DNA from: Pirellulales bacterium | Lineage (GTDB): Bacteria; Planctomycetota; Planctomycetia; Pirellulales; JAEUIK01 | Length of the DNA: 64,000 nucleotides | Direction: 5' to 3' | NCBI GenBank assembly: GCA_019636335.1 | Contig: JAHBXR010000001.1 | Span: forward strand, 124,001-188,000 | Part shown: one piece after another, positions 27,603 to 35,601 of the stretch | How positions within the stretch are numbered: the first letter of the stretch is position 1 | Layout: every line of letters begins with the position of its first letter | Translations under genes and position numbers: made by a program | Notes under the pieces: generated by a model | The model's database searches: none | What the model saw: the letters and a program-made list of their open reading frames with translations, nothing else | What the model was told of the DNA's origin: nothing

Positions 27603-28544
27603 ATGAGCCAACTCGAACTACGTCAGGCGAACGAAGCAGAGCGTGCCGCGATCTTTGCCAAGGTACATGAATTCTGGGGGGGCACGTTGACGGTCGAAGC
27701 GTACGTCGAGCGTTGTCTCAAGGCCGCCGCGCCGCGACGCGCCACCTGGTATCTGGGACGCGTGGGGGACGAGATTGTCACGTCGCTCGGGGCGCACCCC
27801 ACGATCTTCAGTGTCGACGGCGAGCTCGCCAGCGGCTTTTCGATCGCCTCGGTCCACACGCGGCCGCGGGATCGGGGACGTGGCTATGCGCCTCGGTTGA
27901 TCGAGTACGTCGAACGGGTCGAGCGCGAGCGTGGCGCGCGGCTCAGCGTGCTCTATTCCGACATCGATCCCGCCTATTATGCGCGGCTCGGCTATCGACG
28001 CGCGCCCGCGTTCGGTGGAGATACCGCGACCGACACCGCTGCGCGGGGGGCAGTACAAGCGCCGGCCGGCAGTCTCGAAACATTCGACCCCGGCGCCGAA
28101 CTCGACGAGATGGCCAGGTTCTACGAAGTGGCGCACGGCCAGCGTCGTTTTCACATACATCGCGCGCCCGAGTATGCCCGCATGTTGTTGGCAAAGCGGC
28201 CGAAGGACGAATACTTCTGGCTACAGGACCTCGCGGGGGGGCGACTGGGCTATGCCCGCTTCGAGCCAGCGGACGAACGAGTGAAAATCACCGATTTCGT
28301 GCTGCTACCCGAGCAGGAATCGCGCCGCGAGACGTTCTACCGGCTGCTGATCGCGGCGGCGGGAGAGCAGGGTTATTGGCGCGTCGGCGGCTGGCTGCCC
28401 GATCTGCCGGCGGCCCGAAACTGCTTCGAATTCGGCCCGCGGAAAAAGGAGATCACCATGGCCAAGGTGCTCGACGAGTCGCTCGTGTTGCCGGACGAGG
28501 CCTTGGCCACGGCCGAGTATTTCAACGAGATCGACCACGTCTAA
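27603..28544 (+). CDS. GNAT-family N-acetyltransferase (Eis-like)
   Basis: 313 residues. The acetyl-CoA-binding motif A is IASVHTRPRDRGRGYAPRLIEYV (RxxGxG/A within DRGRGYA, near residues 90-96), after SLGAHPTIFSVDGELASGFS. LYSDIDPAYYARLGYRRAP continues the GNAT fold. The extra C-terminal 170 residues resemble the second GNAT-like half seen in Eis and related double-GNAT proteins. Cytosolic; acceptor unknown. Confidence 0.85.
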   Translation: MSQLELRQANEAERAAIFAKVHEFWGGTLTVEAYVERCLKAAAPRRATWYLGRVGDEIVTSLGAHPTIFSVDGELASGFSIASVHTRPRDRGRGYAPRLIEYVERVERERGARLSVLYSDIDPAYYARLGYRRAPAFGGDTATDTAARGAVQAPAGSLETFDPGAELDEMARFYEVAHGQRRFHIHRAPEYARMLLAKRPKDEYFWLQDLAGGRLGYARFEPADERVKITDFVLLPEQESRRETFYRLLIAAAGEQGYWRVGGWLPDLPAARNCFEFGPRKKEITMAKVLDESLVLPDEALATAEYFNEIDHV

Positions 28545-28782
28545 GGGGAACGGGGCATGCCGCGGGCGGTTGGCCGCGCGGGGGCCGTCGGACCGTGGCG
28601 GGGTGCGATCCGGTCCGCCTGTAGCGGTTGTAGCGATCCTAACGGTTCTTCGGCCGATGGAACTGCTAGCTTCGGCAACATCGCTACAAAACTCCTATCC
28701 GGAGGTCGAAACAAAGAAAGAGCAGGCCAGTGGTTCGTGACCGCGCCGCTCTTCTCACCATCGACCCCGGAACAGCCCCGCG

Positions 28783-30411
28783 ATGCGCCGACGATTCCCA
28801 CTGCGCATCGTTCCGCCCGGCGTTGGTCCCCTGCTGGGGCTCGTGGCCGCGTTGCTTTTTTGCGGCTGCCAATCTTCCCCGAAACCGAACACGGTAGCTC
28901 AGACGCCGCCGGTCCCTGCGTCGCCACAGCCGGCACAGATGGTCACGGCGCCGGTGACCGCCCTGCCGGCGATACCGCCGCCGCAGCACGTCGTGGTGCC
29001 TGCCTCGCTGGAGTCGCGCATCTCGCGACCGACGGTCGAAGCGGTGCCCGTTCCGTCGAATGCCGTGCCCATTCCATCCCACGCCGCGCCGGGCCCCGAA
29101 CCGCTGCCAGCGCCGCCTGGCGTTCCGGCTTTGGCGCCGATGGCCCTTTCGCTCGAAGATGCCGTCGGGCTGGGGCTGAGCGATAATCCGCGACTGCACC
29201 AGCTCGCGGCGTTGACACGAGTCGCCCGTGCGAACGCCGACGTCGCGTTCGCGCCGTTCTTGCCGGAAATCGGCACGAGCATGCGTTATTCCGCCTTTAG
29301 TTCGCCCGTGCTGCCAGGGGGTGCGTTCGTGCCGGCCTCATTGCCCGCGGGAGTCGACAGCTTCGCCGTGGCCGAGATCGGCGTGCAGCACACGATTGCC
29401 GACTTCGGCCGCCGGGCGGGGCACTATGGCCAGGCCGTGCATCGTTCGCGGAGCCAGGATCTCGCGCTCACGCGGGCGCGCCAGACGATCGCCTTCGAGG
29501 TGGTGCAGGCTTACTTTCACGTGCTGGCCGCGCAGGCGAATTTGCGCGTGCGCGAAGAGGCACAGCGCGACGCCGAACGGATCCTGTTCGATACCAAGGC
29601 GCGGCGCGAAGGGGGCGTCGTCGATCGCGATGCCGTGTTGCGGGCCGAAGTCGAGCTGGCGCTCACGCGGCAAAACTTGCTCAGCGCGAGACAAGGCGTG
29701 CGCGACGCCAGGTCGCGGCTGAACGTCGTGATGGGGCAGCCCCCGGTGGCGCCGCTGAGCGTGAACGATGTGCTCGCGCGGCCCAGATTTCAACTGCCGC
29801 TCGAGGCCTGCCTCGAACAGGCGGTGGCCGATCGCCGCGAGATCGGCATGGCGCGCGAGGCGGTCGCCGTGGCGAATCATGGTGTCGAGGCGGCCCGCGG
29901 CGAGCTGCTGCCCAAGGTCTACGTGCGCGGCACGGCGCTGCGTGCCGACTCGCCGGGAGACCTGAATGGCTTCGTCGAGGGCATCGGCCTGCACGTCGAG
30001 CAGCCGCTTTACGCCGGCGGACGATACAAGGGGGGCGTGCGGTCGAGCGAGGCACAGGTCTCCGCCGCTCTGGCCGACCTGCGGGTGATTCTCGACAACG
30101 TCGCGCTGCAGGTGACGGTGGCCTACGAGGCGATCGAAACCGATCGTCAGCGCATCGAGCTGGCCGAGACGGCGATCGTGCAGGCACGCGAAAACCTGCG
30201 TTTAATCATCGTGCGCTATCAGAACGGCAATGCGACCCCCACCGACGTCGTCGACGCCCAGACGGCGTTGATCCAAATGCAAACGAATTACTTTACGGCG
30301 GTGTATGGGTATCTCGAGGGGCTGGCCCGACTCGATTACGCGCTGGGGGGAGATCAGCAGACGCTGATGGCGCAGCTTCGGCCGGCGTGGTCAGGCGTGG
30401 GAGACCTATAA
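28783..30411 (+). CDS. TolC-family outer-membrane efflux lipoprotein
   Basis: 542 residues. The signal ends in a lipobox (LVAALLFCGC, Cys28), so the mature protein should be lipid-anchored, then a Pro/Ala-rich linker of about 90 residues. The OEP region starts at LSLEDAVGLGLSDNPRLHQ near 125, with the two repeats of helical coils (ARQTIAFEVVQAYFHVLAA; ALQVTVAYEAIETDRQRIE) and YQNGNATPTDVVDAQTAL near the end. Forms the outer-membrane duct of a tripartite exporter. Encoded 126 bases upstream of an HlyD/EmrA adaptor. Confidence 0.92.
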   Translation: MRRRFPLRIVPPGVGPLLGLVAALLFCGCQSSPKPNTVAQTPPVPASPQPAQMVTAPVTALPAIPPPQHVVVPASLESRISRPTVEAVPVPSNAVPIPSHAAPGPEPLPAPPGVPALAPMALSLEDAVGLGLSDNPRLHQLAALTRVARANADVAFAPFLPEIGTSMRYSAFSSPVLPGGAFVPASLPAGVDSFAVAEIGVQHTIADFGRRAGHYGQAVHRSRSQDLALTRARQTIAFEVVQAYFHVLAAQANLRVREEAQRDAERILFDTKARREGGVVDRDAVLRAEVELALTRQNLLSARQGVRDARSRLNVVMGQPPVAPLSVNDVLARPRFQLPLEACLEQAVADRREIGMAREAVAVANHGVEAARGELLPKVYVRGTALRADSPGDLNGFVEGIGLHVEQPLYAGGRYKGGVRSSEAQVSAALADLRVILDNVALQVTVAYEAIETDRQRIELAETAIVQARENLRLIIVRYQNGNATPTDVVDAQTALIQMQTNYFTAVYGYLEGLARLDYALGGDQQTLMAQLRPAWSGVGDL

Positions 30412-30512
30412 CGGCCGGACCGTCAACCGCACGACCAAACGACATCGACAAACGGACGTATCCGAACCAAAAACCGAAGCTCTTAGGCGAAGGCCCCGAC
30501 GGGCCCCGGAGG

Positions 30513-30529
30513 GATCGCTGTTAGCGATC
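30513..30529 (+). repeat. Hairpin just upstream of the HlyD start
   Basis: 7-bp perfect stem GATCGCT/AGCGATC with a 3-base loop, ending eight bases before the GTG start at 30538 and overlapping the only purine-rich (GGAGGG) stretch. It may occlude the ribosome site or serve as an operator. Confidence 0.5.
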
Positions 30530-30537
30530 GCGATGCC

Positions 30538-31680
30538 GTGAGTACGCCACTGGATTGGCTCACTGGAATGCTGCGTGGAATCGGCCGGGGAATTCACCGG
30601 TTGGGGCAGTTCTTCGTGCGCTCGCGGCATTCGTTTCGCTTTTGGGTGGTGTTGATCCTGGCGATCATGGTGCTGCTTGTGGCGTATTACGTCGCGGCCG
30701 ATCGCTATACCCCCTTTACTGCCGATGCCTATGTCCAGGCGTACGTGGTGCAGGTGGCGCCGCAGGTGGGGGGGCAAGTCAAGCACGTCCACGTGCGCGA
30801 AGGAGACCAGGTCGCCCAGGGAGATCTGTTGTTCGAGCTCGATCCGCGCCCCTTCGAGCATCGCGTGGCGGTGCTGCAAGCGCAGGTGATCGATGTCGAG
30901 CATCAAGTGGAGCAACTCGTCGCGCAGCTCGAGGCTGCCCGGGCCGAAGAACGCCAGATGGCCGCCGAGGCGGAATATGCCCTCAGCGTCTTCCGGCAGG
31001 AAGAGGTGATCTTTGCCAAGGAGTCGACGACCGAGCGCAAGTATCTCGACGCCGTGCAGAATCGCAAAGCCACGGAAGCAGCGCTCGAACGGGCCGGACG
31101 CAACGCGGCGAGCATCGAGGCGGCCCTGTCGGCGCGCGTCGGCGACGAGCACGCACGCGTCGCGAAGGCACGGGCCGAGCTGGCCGAGGCCGAACTGAAT
31201 CTGGCCTACTCGCGAGTTTATGCCCCTTGCGACGGTATCATCACCGATTTGCAGCTTCGCGACGGCGCCTACGCACACGTCGGTCAGGCCGTGCTGACTT
31301 GCATCGATACGTCGGAGTGGTTGGTAGTGGCAAACTTCCGCGAGATCTGCCTGCAAGACATGCAGGCCGGTCAAGCGGCCTTGATCGCCTTCCAAGGTCA
31401 GCCTGGCGCGTTATGGCCGGCGCATGTGAGCAGCCTGGGGGCCGGCGTGGGGCAGGGACAGGGAGTTCCCTCGGGGGAACTGCCCAACGTGCGGGACGAT
31501 TTGTACTGGATTCCGCCGGCGCAGCGATTTCAAGTGCGCCTGGCGCTCGAAGAACCGCCGACGATTCCGCTGCGCGTGGGCATGACCGGCAGCGTTTCGA
31601 TCTACGTGCGGCCCGATCATTCGCTGAACGCGATCACGCGCGGCTTGCACCGGCTGCTCGCGTGGTTCTATTACCTCTGA
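30538..31680 (+). CDS. HlyD/EmrA-family membrane fusion protein
   Basis: 380 residues from a GTG at 30538 (ATG 30568 is possible). One N-terminal membrane helix (FWVVLILAIMVLLVAYYVA), then TADAYVQAYVVQVAPQVGGQV and GDQVAQGDLLFELDPRPFE, the biotinyl-lipoyl half-motif, a long helical hairpin (about 90-200), ARVYAPCDGIITDLQLRDGAY-type return lipoyl half, and a C-terminal barrel (RVGMTGSVSIYV). This is the EmrA/AaeA class of adaptor linking an inner-membrane pump to TolC. Its stop and the FUSC stop converge at 31680/31683. Confidence 0.92.
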   Translation: MSTPLDWLTGMLRGIGRGIHRLGQFFVRSRHSFRFWVVLILAIMVLLVAYYVAADRYTPFTADAYVQAYVVQVAPQVGGQVKHVHVREGDQVAQGDLLFELDPRPFEHRVAVLQAQVIDVEHQVEQLVAQLEAARAEERQMAAEAEYALSVFRQEEVIFAKESTTERKYLDAVQNRKATEAALERAGRNAASIEAALSARVGDEHARVAKARAELAEAELNLAYSRVYAPCDGIITDLQLRDGAYAHVGQAVLTCIDTSEWLVVANFREICLQDMQAGQAALIAFQGQPGALWPAHVSSLGAGVGQGQGVPSGELPNVRDDLYWIPPAQRFQVRLALEEPPTIPLRVGMTGSVSIYVRPDHSLNAITRGLHRLLAWFYYL

Positions 31681-31682
31681 GA

Positions 31683-32732
31683 CTACGTCGGCTGGTTGGC
31701 CTGCTTGGGAGGCGGAACCGGGGTGAAGGGCATGGGGGACACCGGAACGAACGCGGACCAGATGACTCCCACGATGACCGATGCGCCGATGGCGAAGATC
31801 GCTCCTCCCACGCGCGCGAACGCGACGTGGAGCGAGCCGAGCTCACTATGAGGCATGACGAGAATCATGGGGAGCACCAACCCCATCTGCACGCCGGCGT
31901 AGCTCCAGCGTTCATGATTGCGTGCGAGCGTGACGGCGAGAAACGTGCCCAGGAAGATGCCCAGCACGAGCAACGGGAAGCTGGGGCGTTCGAGGAGCAG
32001 GATCAGAAAAATGGTGGCGAAGACCATCGCCAGCCCGGCCCCTGCCAGGCGGAGCTCACCCTTCCAAAGGAGCGACTGGTAGTCGGGCGTGATCGTGAGC
32101 ATCATCACCGCGACGATCGACGTGGTCGACGAAAAGCTGAGCGCGAAGCAAAGCAGTTGCACGATGAGCACGGTCAGCGTGAGCATAATGCTGTGCGAGA
32201 GTAGATCGCGATCGAGCGGCCAGAGCGGTTTTCCGTCGGTATGGATGGTCACGTCCTGCTCGGCGCCCGCGAGCCACGACACGACCACCGCCACGGTGAC
32301 CCCCAGCACGATGGCGTAAAACAATTCGGCGGCAATGAGCGTGGCGCTGGCGGGCTCGGAACGCGAGATCTCCATCACCACGGCGAGATACAGCCCGGCG
32401 TTGAGCCAGGTGTAGGAGAGCCGCCCGCCGAAATACAAGTAGAAGAGCGCGACGGTCGCCAGCATCTCGAGCAACAGTCCCAGGAGCCACGCTTCGCGCG
32501 TGAGGGTGGCCAGCACGAGGGCGAGCAGAATGCCGACGCTGCGTCCCACGATGCGCTCCACCCCCTTTTGAAAGGTGGAGTAGGTGTACTGCACCATCAC
32601 CATGTGGGTCGACCAGACCGCCAGCCCCGGCTGGGCGAGATCGAGCCACTCGGCGGCGACGAGCGTGATCGCCACGGCGAGGGCCGCCAGCAGGGCCTGC
32701 TTGATCTCGAGTTGCGGTCGAGGCTCGGTCAC
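31683..32732 (-). CDS. FUSC-family (aromatic acid exporter-like) membrane protein
   Basis: 349 residues from a GTG at 32732. Two blocks of about five membrane helices separated by a short soluble loop with AEQDVTIHTDGKPLWPLDRD. MVQYTYSTFQKGVERIVGRSVG is the conserved FUSC entry motif. FUSC/AaeB proteins export aromatic or hydroxylated acids with an AaeA-type adaptor. The gene faces the HlyD gene tail-to-tail (two bases between stops), so the three parts of a TolC-HlyD-FUSC pump are adjacent but not in one operon. At 349 residues it is about half the length of full AaeB. Confidence 0.85.
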   Translation of the reverse strand: MTEPRPQLEIKQALLAALAVAITLVAAEWLDLAQPGLAVWSTHMVMVQYTYSTFQKGVERIVGRSVGILLALVLATLTREAWLLGLLLEMLATVALFYLYFGGRLSYTWLNAGLYLAVVMEISRSEPASATLIAAELFYAIVLGVTVAVVVSWLAGAEQDVTIHTDGKPLWPLDRDLLSHSIMLTLTVLIVQLLCFALSFSSTTSIVAVMMLTITPDYQSLLWKGELRLAGAGLAMVFATIFLILLLERPSFPLLVLGIFLGTFLAVTLARNHERWSYAGVQMGLVLPMILVMPHSELGSLHVAFARVGGAIFAIGASVIVGVIWSAFVPVSPMPFTPVPPPKQANQPT

Positions 32733-32914
32733 GTGAGCGATCGCTTCCCTGCGAGGGAGAGGAATAGCCGTGCGTCATCGCGCGCCGCCGCGAGCACCGT
32801 GGGCACGAGACGCGCGGCCGCATTGTCGTCCCAAGGGGCATGTGCTGACTAGGCGAACTTGCCGTGGCGCGGGGGGCGGCAAGCTTGCCACCCGGCGGCC
32901 ACGAAGTCCCGCTG

Positions 32915-33586
32915 CTAGCAATCGGGACTGGCGAAGCTCGCCTCGACGACCAGCGCCTCGTCGAGCCGAACGAGGAACTCAGCCCGAGGGATGGCGATCG
33001 CACCGAAACGCTCGAGGTGGGGCGTCAACTGCTGGATATCGAGCAGCCGATACCCACATTGCTGGAGACGATTGAAGAGATAGACGAGCGCCACGTTCGA
33101 GGCGTCGCGCTCGAGATGAAACATCGATTCGGCGGCAAACATGCCCCCCAAGGCGACGCCGTACAAGCCGCCGACGAGTTGTCCATCGCGGCGTACTTCG
33201 ACGCTGTGGGTGAAGCCGGCCTCGTGCATCGCGCGGTAGGCCCGCTCCATCTGGGGCGAGATCCAGGTAGCGTCGACTCGATCGCCCACGGTGGCACAAT
33301 GGCGGATCACCTCGGCGAACGACCGATCGATGGCGACCGTAAATCGATTCGAGCGGCACGTGCGCGCCAGACGCCGCGAGATGCGGACCCGATCGAGTGG
33401 CACGATGGCCCGCGGATCGGGAGAGAACCAGGCCAGTGTGCCGTCGGTGAAGGGCCAGGGAAAAATGCCGTGCGAATAGGCATCGACCAGCCAGTCCACG
33501 TTCAGCCGGCCTCCTAGCGCCAGCAAGCCAGAGTCATGTGCCGACTCGGCGGGGGGAAAGAATCGCGACTCGCGCGAGAACGCCAT
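32915..33586 (-). CDS. aat: Leucyl/phenylalanyl-tRNA-protein transferase
   Basis: 223 residues. GLLALGGRLNVDWLVDAYSHGIFPWP, then WFSPDPRAIVPLDRVRISRRLARTCR and DATWISPQMERAYRAMHEAGFTHSVE are the family signatures in order; SMFHLERDASNVALVYLFNRL and LLDIQQLTPHLERFGA complete it. It adds Leu or Phe to proteins with N-terminal Lys or Arg, marking them for ClpS/ClpAP. Full length for the family. clpA and clpS are not adjacent. No lipid or membrane part. Confidence 0.97.
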   Translation of the reverse strand: MAFSRESRFFPPAESAHDSGLLALGGRLNVDWLVDAYSHGIFPWPFTDGTLAWFSPDPRAIVPLDRVRISRRLARTCRSNRFTVAIDRSFAEVIRHCATVGDRVDATWISPQMERAYRAMHEAGFTHSVEVRRDGQLVGGLYGVALGGMFAAESMFHLERDASNVALVYLFNRLQQCGYRLLDIQQLTPHLERFGAIAIPRAEFLVRLDEALVVEASFASPDC

Positions 33587-33670
33587 AGGTAAGAAGGCCT
33601 CTCAAAACCAACTCAACAAGTCCGATCCCTGCCCACTGCCCACTGCCTGTTGATCCCGCGTGGACCCACC

Positions 33671-33676
33671 TATAAT
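33671..33676 (+). promoter_or_regulatory. Candidate sigma70 -10 element of the HtrA gene
   Basis: Perfect TATAAT at 33671-33676. A TTGATC lies at 33650-33655 (15-base spacer, short) and TGTTGA at 33648-33653 (17-base spacer, weak). If this is the promoter, transcription begins near 33683, which excludes the upstream GTG at 33660 as start and favours ATG 33720. Confidence 0.55.
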
Positions 33677-33719
33677 ACAAAGGCTACGCCCCATCGGCCC
33701 CGCACGGAACTTGCCCGGC

Positions 33720-34922
33720 ATGCAGCCGCCTGCTGAATTCCCGGAGACGGCTTCGGTACCGTCGTCGACGCCCGCACATCGGCCTGCTCCGCACGAACCG
33801 GGCCGGCTGACGCGGCTGCTGGTGTTATTGGTGATTCTGGCGATCGCGCTGGGCTCGCCGACGTTTGTGGAGCGGATTCAATATGCCCTGACGAGGGGGC
33901 AACTTCTGGCCCGCTCGGATCTTGCCCGCGAGACGCTGGTGGGATACAGCGGCACGAGCGAGGCGTTTCGGCTGGCCTCGGAGAGCATCGCGCCGTCGGT
34001 GGTCGATGTGATGACCGTGCAAGAAATCGAACCCGAGAGGGGGACGATCGACGAGTGGAGCTCGCTCAGCATTCCACGCGAGGTGGATGGGCAAGGTTCT
34101 GGCGTCATCGTCGACGACGCGGGCTACATTCTGACCAACTATCACGTGATCGCGCGTTCTTCGCGGGTCGATGTGAAGCTGAGCGACGGCCGAACGGTGC
34201 AAAACGTGCAAATCGTGGGGGTCGATCCCCCCACGGATCTGGCGGTGCTCAAAATCGAGGCGCGTGCGCTGACGGCGGCTCCCTGGGGCAAAAGCGAGGA
34301 CCTCGAGGTCGGCGACTGGGTGGTCGCCATCGGCAGTCCCTATGGGTTGCAGCGGAGCGTGACGGCGGGCATCGTAAGCGCCAAGCGGCGACGCAACGTC
34401 GGCATCGGGGGGTATCAAGAATTCTTGCAGACCGACGCGGCAGTGAATCCCGGCAACAGTGGGGGGCCGCTCGTCGATTTGCGCGGGCAGGTGGTCGGCA
34501 TCAACACGGCCATTCTCGGTCAATCGTTTCAAGGCATCAGCTTTGCCATTCCCAGCGAGCTGGCGCGCGATATCTACGAGCGGTTGCGGGCCGAAGGCAA
34601 AGTCGCGCGGGGATGGCTCGGCGTGCAACCGCGGGCGCTCACCCCGGAACTGGCGGAAAAGCTCGGGCTGGAAGCAACCACCGGCGCGGTGGTCGTCGAT
34701 GTCGTGCCGGGAGCGCCGGCCGACAAGATCGGCATCGAGCCTGGCGATGTCATCGTGCGCTGGAACGATCAACCGGTCCACGACCCGGCCGAGCTGCGCT
34801 CGTTGATCGCGGCCACGGCGATCGGTTCGCAAGCGACGATCGAGGTGATTCGCGACGGCGAGCGGAAGACGATGGAACTCGAGGTGATCGCGCGTCCGAG
34901 CACGCTCGAAACGGAGCGCTGA
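33720..34922 (+). CDS. HtrA/DegP-like serine protease with PDZ domain
   Basis: 400 residues from the ATG at 33720. A membrane helix (residues 31-48, TRLLVLLVILAIALGSP) anchors it. The trypsin-like domain has all three catalytic residues: H142 in LTNYHVIA, D173 in PTDLAVLKI and S247 in PGNSGGPLVDL. One PDZ domain follows (about 295-385: GWLGVQPRAL, GAPADKIGIEPGDVIVRWN). It is the DegS/HhoB layout (one anchor, one PDZ), a periplasmic quality-control or signalling protease. Start chosen because a TATAAT box at 33671 lies downstream of the alternative GTG. Confidence 0.93.
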   Translation: MQPPAEFPETASVPSSTPAHRPAPHEPGRLTRLLVLLVILAIALGSPTFVERIQYALTRGQLLARSDLARETLVGYSGTSEAFRLASESIAPSVVDVMTVQEIEPERGTIDEWSSLSIPREVDGQGSGVIVDDAGYILTNYHVIARSSRVDVKLSDGRTVQNVQIVGVDPPTDLAVLKIEARALTAAPWGKSEDLEVGDWVVAIGSPYGLQRSVTAGIVSAKRRRNVGIGGYQEFLQTDAAVNPGNSGGPLVDLRGQVVGINTAILGQSFQGISFAIPSELARDIYERLRAEGKVARGWLGVQPRALTPELAEKLGLEATTGAVVVDVVPGAPADKIGIEPGDVIVRWNDQPVHDPAELRSLIAATAIGSQATIEVIRDGERKTMELEVIARPSTLETER

Positions 34923-35022
34923 AGAACGCGTCGTCAATCATCGGCCTTCGCTGACGCTCTTTAAAGTTGCGCTTCCGAAATTCCTCGGTCGCTATCTTCG
35001 GCAGGTCAACCCATCCTAACCC

Positions 35023-35204
35023 GAAGCGTGAGTTTTGAAGTTGCGTTTTTGCAGCATCTTAACCCGAAGCGTAAGCGAGGGAATTCCTGCAAAGAACGTC
35101 GAGCAAAGTGCTCCCTCGCTTACGCTTCGGGTTAAGATGGGCTGATTTGCCGAACTATAGACGCCAAGGAACCTCTCAAGGCGCAACTTCAAAACTCACG
35201 CTTC
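35023..35204. repeat. Nested inverted repeats, about four copies of one short motif
   Basis: Inner perfect arms of 28 bases at 35055-35082 and 35112-35139 (29-base spacer) read CATCTTAACCCGAAGCGTAA at the start of the left arm. Outer perfect arms of 23 bases lie at 35023-35045 and 35182-35204. The motif ACGCTTCGGGTTA or its complement occurs four times (one copy ends CAGGTA). The flank at 34965-35016, read on the minus strand, also resembles 35131-35185 on the plus strand. Looks like a dispersed planctomycete repeat unit present in both orientations. Confidence 0.85.
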
Positions 35205-35353
35205 AGGTAGCGCTGGTCGAAACACCACCCAAGCGTGAAGCGTCGCCGAGCGCAGCGCAGCCTGTCGGCATTCCGCCGCGACGATGCTTGAGGGGGCGTC
35301 TCCTTTTTATGCTCGCACGCGAACTGTGTGCATTCCTTGCATGCGCGCGGTAG

Positions 35354-35371
35354 GATGCTGGCGTCAGCATC
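35354..35371. repeat. Short perfect hairpin upstream of dnaG
   Basis: GATGCTG-GCGT-CAGCATC, a 7-bp stem with a 4-base loop, about 90 bases before the dnaG -35 box. No U-run, so an operator or a remnant of the nearby repeat rather than a terminator. Confidence 0.45.
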
Positions 35372-35459
35372 TCGGGCGGATGTTCTACGCCACAAGTCCT
35401 CTTTACAAGCACGTTTTTCCGCGTGTTTTTGCGCGGGTGCGTGTGGCATTTTCCTGAGA

Positions 35460-35488
35460 TTGACCCGTTTTTGGCTCGCTCCTATAAT
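35460..35488 (+). promoter_or_regulatory. sigma70 promoter of dnaG-rpoD
   Basis: TTGACC at 35460-35465 and TATAAT at 35483-35488 with a 17-base spacer: near-perfect housekeeping consensus. Transcription should begin near 35495, about 107 bases before the dnaG start. Confidence 0.8.
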
Positions 35489-35601
35489 CCGGCCGCTTTT
35501 TCGGCCGGGGTCGCGCCGCTCCCGCGTGCGGCGCCCTGGAAACCCTGCCGACAGACGTGCCAGAGCCGCATCCCGCGGCGCGGCGCGATGGGGGAATTTT
35601 G

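Noticed and set aside
33621-33648. Tandem GCCCACT repeats before htrA
   Set aside because: Two and a half imperfect copies only; too short to be more than chance in GC-rich DNA.
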